Source: CADEDH01 sp039201605
Lineage (GTDB): Bacteria; Actinomycetota; Acidimicrobiia; Acidimicrobiales; SZUA-35
DNA: 64,000 nt
NCBI GenBank assembly: GCA_039201605.1
Contig: JBCCRO010000011.1
Location: 1 to 64,000, forward strand
Direction: 5' to 3'
Below, in pieces: positions 59,440 to 64,000 of the stretch (positions are counted from its first letter, which is position 1; every line of letters begins with the position of its first letter). Position numbers and translations under genes: made by a program. The notes beneath the pieces were generated by a model. The model was not told the DNA's origin. It did no database searches and saw only the letters and a list, made by a program, of their open reading frames with translations.

Positions 59440-60624
59440 ATGAAGAAGGTCATGCTCGGGTTCGGGGCGCTGCTGTTGCTCGTCATCGCCGCGCCGTTGG
59501 CGGTGAACGCCCAGGGCGGCGCACAGGACAGGACGGTGCAGGACGGCGCCGCCCCCACCATCGAGGTCGTGTATCTGGGCGACGGGGTGACCGTCGACGA
59601 CGGCGCCACCTACGCCGGGGTCCTGGCCTGGGTCCAGTGGTGGTTGGGCGAGCAGCCGGCGCCGCCCGCCGACACCGTCGTGCCGCCGACAACGGCCCCC
59701 GACGGCGACCCCGGGCCGCCGACCACCGCGCCCACCACGCCGCCGACGCCGACCACCGAACCCCCGGGCACCACACCGGTCGACGACGACGGCGTCGCCT
59801 TTTTCGAGGACTTCGCCGGCGCCGACTCCTTCGAGCGCTTCGACGTGGGCATCTTCCACCGCGACGACTTCGTCAACGCCGACAACGTCACCTGGCCCGG
59901 CGACCACGCCGTGACCGGCCCCGGCGATCTGTGCGGCCCGCCGGAGGACAAGCGCACCATCGACCGGGGCGAGCGCGGCGACGGGTTCAACACCGAGTGG
60001 GTCTACCGGTGCGTGCCCGGCGGCGACGTGGCCAAGGCCCACCTCATGACCTCGATCGGCGACACCTCCGGCTACTCGATCGGCGCCTTCACCCCGACGC
60101 AGACCTTCACCGGGGTGCGGGAGGTGCGGTGGGACGTCAACATCACCGAGTTGGGCAACCGCCAGTTCCCCGAGATCAAGGTGATCCCTGCCGACCGGTT
60201 CGACTTCCAGGATCTGCCGTGCTCGATCGAGTGGTTCCCGTGCGAGACCAGCACCCACGCCCAGCTCGGCTCGGTCGGCGTGTCGTTCCAGAACCACGAA
60301 CTCTCGATCAACAACGGCGTCGACAACGAGATCCTGTCCGACCAGTGGGGCGGGCCGTGGCTCAATCCCGACGACCCGGCCGTCGACAGCATCCGCATGC
60401 GCCGGACCCACGTCTTCCGCGACAACGGCGATGGCACCCTCAGCTTCAGCATCGAGCAGGCCGACGGCACGTTCCTCACCGTGACCCGGGAGGGCGGCTT
60501 CCCGACCGGCCCGGTCCGGGTGGTCTTCGCCGACCACAACTACACCCCACTCAAGGCCGAGAACGGCACGCCGGAGACCTTCACCTGGCACTGGGACGAC
60601 ATCACCGTCATCGTCGACGGGTAG
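59440..60624 (+). CDS. Secreted protein with Pro/Thr linker and beta-sandwich domain
   Basis: A 394-aa exported protein. Signal peptide MKKVMLGFGALLLLVIAAPLAVNA with an AxA cleavage site, a short strand region, then a Pro/Thr-rich linker (about residues 75-115, ATAPTTPPTPTT type), then a large beta-rich domain (about 120-394) beginning VAFFEDFAGADSFERFDVGIFH, similar in outline to LamG/glycan-binding sandwiches. Cysteines (DLCGPPEDK, YRCVPGG, LPCSIEWFPCE) may form disulfides. GGAGGA precedes the ATG at 59440; GTG 59425 is in frame upstream. Probably cell-surface and carbohydrate- or ligand-binding; function unknown. Confidence 0.8.
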   Translation: MKKVMLGFGALLLLVIAAPLAVNAQGGAQDRTVQDGAAPTIEVVYLGDGVTVDDGATYAGVLAWVQWWLGEQPAPPADTVVPPTTAPDGDPGPPTTAPTTPPTPTTEPPGTTPVDDDGVAFFEDFAGADSFERFDVGIFHRDDFVNADNVTWPGDHAVTGPGDLCGPPEDKRTIDRGERGDGFNTEWVYRCVPGGDVAKAHLMTSIGDTSGYSIGAFTPTQTFTGVREVRWDVNITELGNRQFPEIKVIPADRFDFQDLPCSIEWFPCETSTHAQLGSVGVSFQNHELSINNGVDNEILSDQWGGPWLNPDDPAVDSIRMRRTHVFRDNGDGTLSFSIEQADGTFLTVTREGGFPTGPVRVVFADHNYTPLKAENGTPETFTWHWDDITVIVDG

Positions 60625-60665
60625 CCCCGGCCCGGGGCGGGACCGACCCCGGCCCTCGACCCCAG

Positions 60666-60682
60666 CCCTCGTCGGGCGAGGG
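60666..60682. terminator. Hairpin between convergent secreted-protein and hydrolase genes
   Basis: CCCTCG (60666-60671) pairs with CGAGGG (60677-60682) with a TCGGG loop, in the 60-bp gap between two convergent genes. Short stem, so only a possible terminator. Confidence 0.4.
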
Positions 60683-60684
60683 GG

Positions 60685-61596
60685 CTAGCCGGTGGGCGAC
60701 AGGGCGTCGACGAGGAAGCCGTCGATGGCGGACGAGGGCGGGTCGACGTCGAGGATGGGGCAGTGGCCGATGCCCTCGACGGTCACCGGCCGCACGGCCG
60801 TCCCGGCGATCATCCTCTCGACGATCTCGGCCGAGAGCACGTTCGACAGCTCACCGTGGACGAGCATCGTCGGCACCTCGGCCGACAGCCGTTTCCAGGC
60901 GGGCCAGTAGTCGGGCGGTGGCTCCGCCGGCCGTCGGTTCATGAAGCCGTCGACGTCGGCGGCGAAGCGCCACGTGCCGTCTTCGGTCTGCTCGGTGGAG
61001 CAGGCGGCGGAGAACGCCCACTCCTCGTCGCCGACGTTCGGCCACTGGTCGGCCTGCACCTCCCGCCAGGCGGCCAGCACCTCCTCGAAGCTGTCATAGC
61101 GACCGCCGAGCAGTCCGCTCAGCTTCTGCATCCGAGCCGCCAACTCCTCCATCGAGCCGGGGGGCGTGCTCTCCGGACCGATGTCGACGATGACGGCGGC
61201 GGTGAGCAGCTCCGGCTTCGCCTCGTGGAGCTGGCCGAGCATCAGCCCGCCGAGGGACACCCCGACCCCGGCCGCCGTCTCGATCCCGATCTGCTCGACG
61301 ACGTCGACCAGATCGTCGGTGATCTGGCTGAGCGAGTACGACCGATCCTCGGGCAGGTAGTCGGACTGGCCGTGGCCCCGCCGGTCGAGGGCGATGACCT
61401 GGAAGCGATCCTGGTGTCTGGCCGCCACCCGGGCGAACTCCAGCCCGTTGCCACCGTGCCTCGAGAGGCAGAGGATCGTCGGTGCGTCGCGGGGCCCCGA
61501 TCGCCGCACCAGGAGCGAGGCGCCGTCGGCCATCGTCAGGCGTTCATGGTCTCCCCATTCGGGCTCCGGCCTCGCCGTGTCGCCGTGGTCGTTCAC
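60685..61596 (-). CDS. Alpha/beta-hydrolase
   Basis: A 303-aa alpha/beta-hydrolase-fold enzyme. Nucleophile elbow GVSLGG (in GVGVSLGGLM), oxyanion-hole loop LSRHGGNG, Asp in the AIVDIGPES/VHGELS region and His in EGIGHCPIL near the end. GTG 61596 is preceded by AAAGGA and overlaps the second hydrolase by 4 bp (GTGA). With the neighbouring gene it forms a two-hydrolase operon downstream of a TetR regulator. Esterase, lactonase or epoxide/dehalogenase-type activity cannot be separated by sequence. Confidence 0.9.
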   Translation of the reverse strand: MNDHGDTARPEPEWGDHERLTMADGASLLVRRSGPRDAPTILCLSRHGGNGLEFARVAARHQDRFQVIALDRRGHGQSDYLPEDRSYSLSQITDDLVDVVEQIGIETAAGVGVSLGGLMLGQLHEAKPELLTAAVIVDIGPESTPPGSMEELAARMQKLSGLLGGRYDSFEEVLAAWREVQADQWPNVGDEEWAFSAACSTEQTEDGTWRFAADVDGFMNRRPAEPPPDYWPAWKRLSAEVPTMLVHGELSNVLSAEIVERMIAGTAVRPVTVEGIGHCPILDVDPPSSAIDGFLVDALSPTG

Positions 61597-62489
61597 GTGT
61601 TGTCCTTTCCGGTCGCCCGGTCATCGGTGGGTGGTACGGGCCGTCGGAGGAACTCCCGCACGGTCTGCACGACGACCTCCTGGCGAGCCAGGCCGCCGGC
61701 GTGGCCGTAGGTGGGCAGGACCGTGAGCTCGGCCTGCTCGTAGAGCGCCTTCATCTCGGCTCGGGCCCGCTCGTCGAAGTCCTCGTCGTTCTCGTGGAAG
61801 ATCAGAGCGAAGCGGTCGGGCTCCCGGCGAAGGGCGGAGGCGCTGAAGTCGGCGTTGCGGTGGAAGTCGATCTGCAGCCGCATCATGGCCAGCACGTCGC
61901 TCTTGTCCATGTCGACGGTGAACCTGGGCTCGATCATCGAGATCCAGAAGCGCACCTCGTCGTCGGAGATGTCCGGGACGTCGGTCTGAAGGCTCTTCCG
62001 CATGCCCCGAAGGAACATCCGTCGGAACAGGCCGTAGGGCGCGACCTTGATGAACCGCCGGGCGGCGTCGAGCTTGCCGACCACGTCGGGCCGGGGGACG
62101 CTCGTGTGCGAGAACACGCACTTGCCGACGCGGTTCGGGTGGTCGTAGGCGAAGGCCTGCGCCACCCAACCGCCGAGTGAGGGTCCGTAGACGTGGGTGG
62201 TCCCGATGCCGGCGTGGTCGAGCACGTCGGCCAGTCCGGCGGTGAGGTCGAACACCTGGTCGATGGCGGCGGGCAGGGTGGGCACGATCACCCTGAAGTC
62301 GGTGGCGAGATGCATCGCATAGCGGAACATCGTCCGGGCTTCACCCCCGCCACCGTGGATCACCATCACCCACTCGTCGCCGTGACCGAGGGTGGCGTAG
62401 CGCCAGTCGTGGCCTCCGGTGCGCAGCGACGCCCAGGTGGTCGTCTCGGTGAAGGCCGCCAGCTCGTCCTCGAGCGTCAACGTGGTCAT
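61593..62489 (-). CDS. Alpha/beta-hydrolase (second of pair)
   Basis: A 298-aa hydrolase with nucleophile elbow GPSLGG (VYGPSLGGWVAQ) and His near the C-terminus (PTYGHAGGLARQE). IHGGGGEARTMFRYAMHLATD marks the oxyanion region. It overlaps the TetR gene by 4 bp (ATGA) and the next hydrolase by 4 bp (GTGA), so the three are one operon. Moderate divergence from the downstream hydrolase suggests different or sequential ester/lactone steps. Confidence 0.9.
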   Translation of the reverse strand: MTTLTLEDELAAFTETTTWASLRTGGHDWRYATLGHGDEWVMVIHGGGGEARTMFRYAMHLATDFRVIVPTLPAAIDQVFDLTAGLADVLDHAGIGTTHVYGPSLGGWVAQAFAYDHPNRVGKCVFSHTSVPRPDVVGKLDAARRFIKVAPYGLFRRMFLRGMRKSLQTDVPDISDDEVRFWISMIEPRFTVDMDKSDVLAMMRLQIDFHRNADFSASALRREPDRFALIFHENDEDFDERARAEMKALYEQAELTVLPTYGHAGGLARQEVVVQTVREFLRRPVPPTDDRATGKDNT

Positions 62490-63226
62490 GACGTCGTCTC
62501 GTCGATCAGCAGCTGGGCGAACGACTCGTAGAGGTGCTCGCTCGACTCCCGGACGATCTTCTTGGTCTCGTCAGGGTTGGCTCCGGTGTCGGGCGTCAGC
62601 GCCCGGTCCATGATCAGGGCGATGCCTTCGACGATGTCCTCGATCGGCGGGATGTGCCGGGCGGCGGAGACCCGATCCGACGACACCATCCCGACGGCGA
62701 GGATGTTCATGATGTGAGCGATGACGTCGGGGGAGATGTCGGTGCGCATCGCCCCCGCCTCCTGCAGCCGACGCACGACCGTCGTCCGGTGCGGCTCCTC
62801 CTCGGTCTCGCTCAGGCGACGGTAGATGTTGTCGGGCTGGAGGAGGTAGGAGCCGAAGACGTGGCTGTCCTGCTGGAAGATCGCCTCCATGAACGGACTG
62901 CTGTTCATCGCCCGCAGCGTCCCCCGGTAGAGCCCGGCGATCGTCCCGCCCTCGACGTCGGCGTCCATCTGCTCGAGCCACGTCGGGCCGTACCGCTGCA
63001 TCTCCCGAACGATCACCTTCTCCAGCAGGTCCTGCTTGCTGGCGGCGTGCAGGTAGATCATGCCCTTGCTCACCCCGGCGGCCCGGGCGATCTCATCGAC
63101 GGTCGCCTTGTCGTAGCCGAAACGGACGAACAGGTCGCTGGCGGCGTCGAGGATCCGCTCCTCGCGCTGGGCCACCTTGCCGGTTCGGCCCGGGCCGGTC
63201 CGTCCCGCCTTGTCATCCGCTGCCAT
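62486..63226 (-). CDS. TetR-family transcriptional regulator
   Basis: A 246-aa TetR repressor. The HTH lies at about residues 34-70 (GYDKATVDEIARAAGVSKGMIYLHAASKQDLLEKV). The C-terminal ligand domain ends LIDETTS. A 28-bp inverted repeat (63235-63262) precedes it, and it is divergent from a P450. It probably controls both its own operon with two hydrolases and the P450 by binding that repeat. Confidence 0.93.
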   Translation of the reverse strand: MAADDKAGRTGPGRTGKVAQREERILDAASDLFVRFGYDKATVDEIARAAGVSKGMIYLHAASKQDLLEKVIVREMQRYGPTWLEQMDADVEGGTIAGLYRGTLRAMNSSPFMEAIFQQDSHVFGSYLLQPDNIYRRLSETEEEPHRTTVVRRLQEAGAMRTDISPDVIAHIMNILAVGMVSSDRVSAARHIPPIEDIVEGIALIMDRALTPDTGANPDETKKIVRESSEHLYESFAQLLIDETTS

Positions 63227-63234
63227 GGACGCAG

Positions 63235-63262
63235 TTTGACCGAAAATACCAATCTGGTCAAA
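63235..63262. promoter_or_regulatory. Inverted repeat TTTGACC-N14-GGTCAAA, probable TetR operator
   Basis: Perfect 7-bp arms (63235-63241 and 63256-63262) separated by 14 bp, 9 bp upstream of the TetR start and 113 bp from the divergent P450 start. The spacing and symmetry suit a TetR dimer. Confidence 0.65.
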
Positions 63263-63375
63263 CAGTCATCACCGTCCGGGTGACGGGGCGGCGGCGAGGT
63301 GGGCCGCCGTGCGGACGTGCACCGGTCACAGCCGCCGTCGTACGGTGGAAGGCACGACCGATCAGGGGGATCGAG

Positions 63376-64000
63376 ATGGCCGTACCCGTGCATGAGCTGG
63401 ACCTGCCCGAGCTCGATCTCGCCCGGGCCCATCGCGGCCCCGACGCCCGCCGGACCACGGCCGAGCTCGCCGATCAGGGCTGGCTGATCCGCAACGCCTT
63501 CGGCTACGTCCTTCCCCGCCAGGAGGACTGCGTCGCAGTGCTCAAGGATCGACGGTGGTACCAGGCCTCCCGACTACTGGCCCAGATGTCCAACATCACC
63601 GACGAGCGGTACCTGGCCCGCCAGGAGCGGAAGTCGATCCTGTCGATGGAGGGTGACGAGCACCAGCGGCTCCGGCGCCTGGTGGCCGGAGCCTTCACCC
63701 CGCGGGCCGCCGAGCGGTACCGACCGTTCATGCGCAAGATCGTCAACGAACTGATCGACCCGGTGGCCCGCAGCGGCCGCTGCGAGTTCGTGACCGACGT
63801 GTGCGAGCCGTACCCGATCCACATCATCTGCGAGCTGCTGGGCGCCCCGGCCGAGGACTGGCCCCTGTTCAGCCGGTGGGCCAGCTCGATCTTCAAGAAC
63901 TTCAACGACGACCTGGCCGACCACATCGATGAGGTGATCGCCGCCGGGGAGGAGCTCGACGCCTACATGCTCGACCTGATCGAGTCCCGGCGCGGCGAGC
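63376..64000 (+). CDS. Cytochrome P450 (partial, runs off the window)
   Basis: The first 208 codons of a P450, open to the last base. Typical CYP N-terminal half: LMEGDEHQRLRRLVAGAFTPRAAERYRPFM (the heme-propionate and C-helix region, written here in part), VTDVCEPYPIHIICELLGAP (F/G region), and DLADHIDEVIAAGEELDAYMLDLIESRRGE. The I-helix and heme loop lie beyond the window. AGGGGGA precedes ATG 63376. Divergent from the TetR operon, so likely regulated with it. Together they would form an oxidation-plus-hydrolysis module. Confidence 0.88.
   Translation, partial: MAVPVHELDLPELDLARAHRGPDARRTTAELADQGWLIRNAFGYVLPRQEDCVAVLKDRRWYQASRLLAQMSNITDERYLARQERKSILSMEGDEHQRLRRLVAGAFTPRAAERYRPFMRKIVNELIDPVARSGRCEFVTDVCEPYPIHIICELLGAPAEDWPLFSRWASSIFKNFNDDLADHIDEVIAAGEELDAYMLDLIESRRGE

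Overview
The window is a GC-rich, gene-dense bacterial chromosome segment of about 50 genes. It has many GTG starts, stop/start overlaps of the ATGA type and very short intergenic gaps. Family content (three cytochrome P450s, a DUF3152 lipoprotein, a DtxR regulator, an actinobacterial-style glycogen block, bifunctional PutA) and a recurring TANNNT -10 box only 6-9 nt before start codons point to an actinobacterium. A marine/soil Acidimicrobiia-like organism is my guess; no rRNA or other marker gene is present to prove it. I saw no tRNA, rRNA, CRISPR array, transposase or phage gene.

Layout. 0-1.5 kb: an SDR divergent from a TetR regulator, with three copies of one palindromic operator between them. 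1.6-10.2 kb: sulfatase, MFS carrier with a His-rich tail, and an envelope-glycan group (membrane flippase-like domain fused to a GT2 glycosyltransferase, polytopic GT-C-like protein, sugar epimerase, FAD oxidase). 10.3-15.1 kb: ferric-iron ABC importer operon divergent from a lipoprotein gene remnant and a DtxR-family regulator; DtxR-like boxes lie here and also at two envelope-glycan promoters. 15.3-19.3 kb: P450-P450-VOC-SDR catabolic run. 19.3-21.5 kb: PLP decarboxylase/lyase and DUF3152 lipoprotein. 21.7-30.5 kb: a full glycogen set, glgC, then glgP-glgX-glgA coupled on the minus strand, then glgB; glgA carries a one-base frameshift in a homopolymer. 30.5-31.6 kb: a redoxin whose active-site position is an in-frame UGA followed by a SECIS-like hairpin, so probably a selenoprotein. 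31.7-34.4 kb: VTC polyphosphate-polymerase-like protein coupled to a DUF4956 membrane protein, and a lipoprotein.

34.5-52.9 kb: a large catabolic island. Two complete hydantoinase/oxoprolinase pairs (HyuAB) are arranged divergently around two XRE-cupin regulators. The rightward arm continues with a sugar-type ABC importer, an M24 (Xaa-Pro/creatinase-like) hydrolase, a PAS-AraC regulator and finally PutA. The simplest reading is import, ring opening and hydrolysis of an amide/lactam or imide compound, with proline or a related amino acid as a possible product. 53.0-60.6 kb: an odd aquaporin-like fusion with 45-bp tandem repeats, a phosphotransferase paired with an unknown protein, a Cys-rich protein, a 2-oxoglutarate-dioxygenase-like protein and a secreted protein. 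60.7-64 kb: a TetR regulator plus two alpha/beta hydrolases, divergent from a P450 that runs off the window.

The most notable observations are the putative selenocysteine redoxin, the glgA frameshift, the 45/46-bp-phased operator triplet, the shared DtxR-like boxes and the HyuAB-ABC-M24-PutA island.
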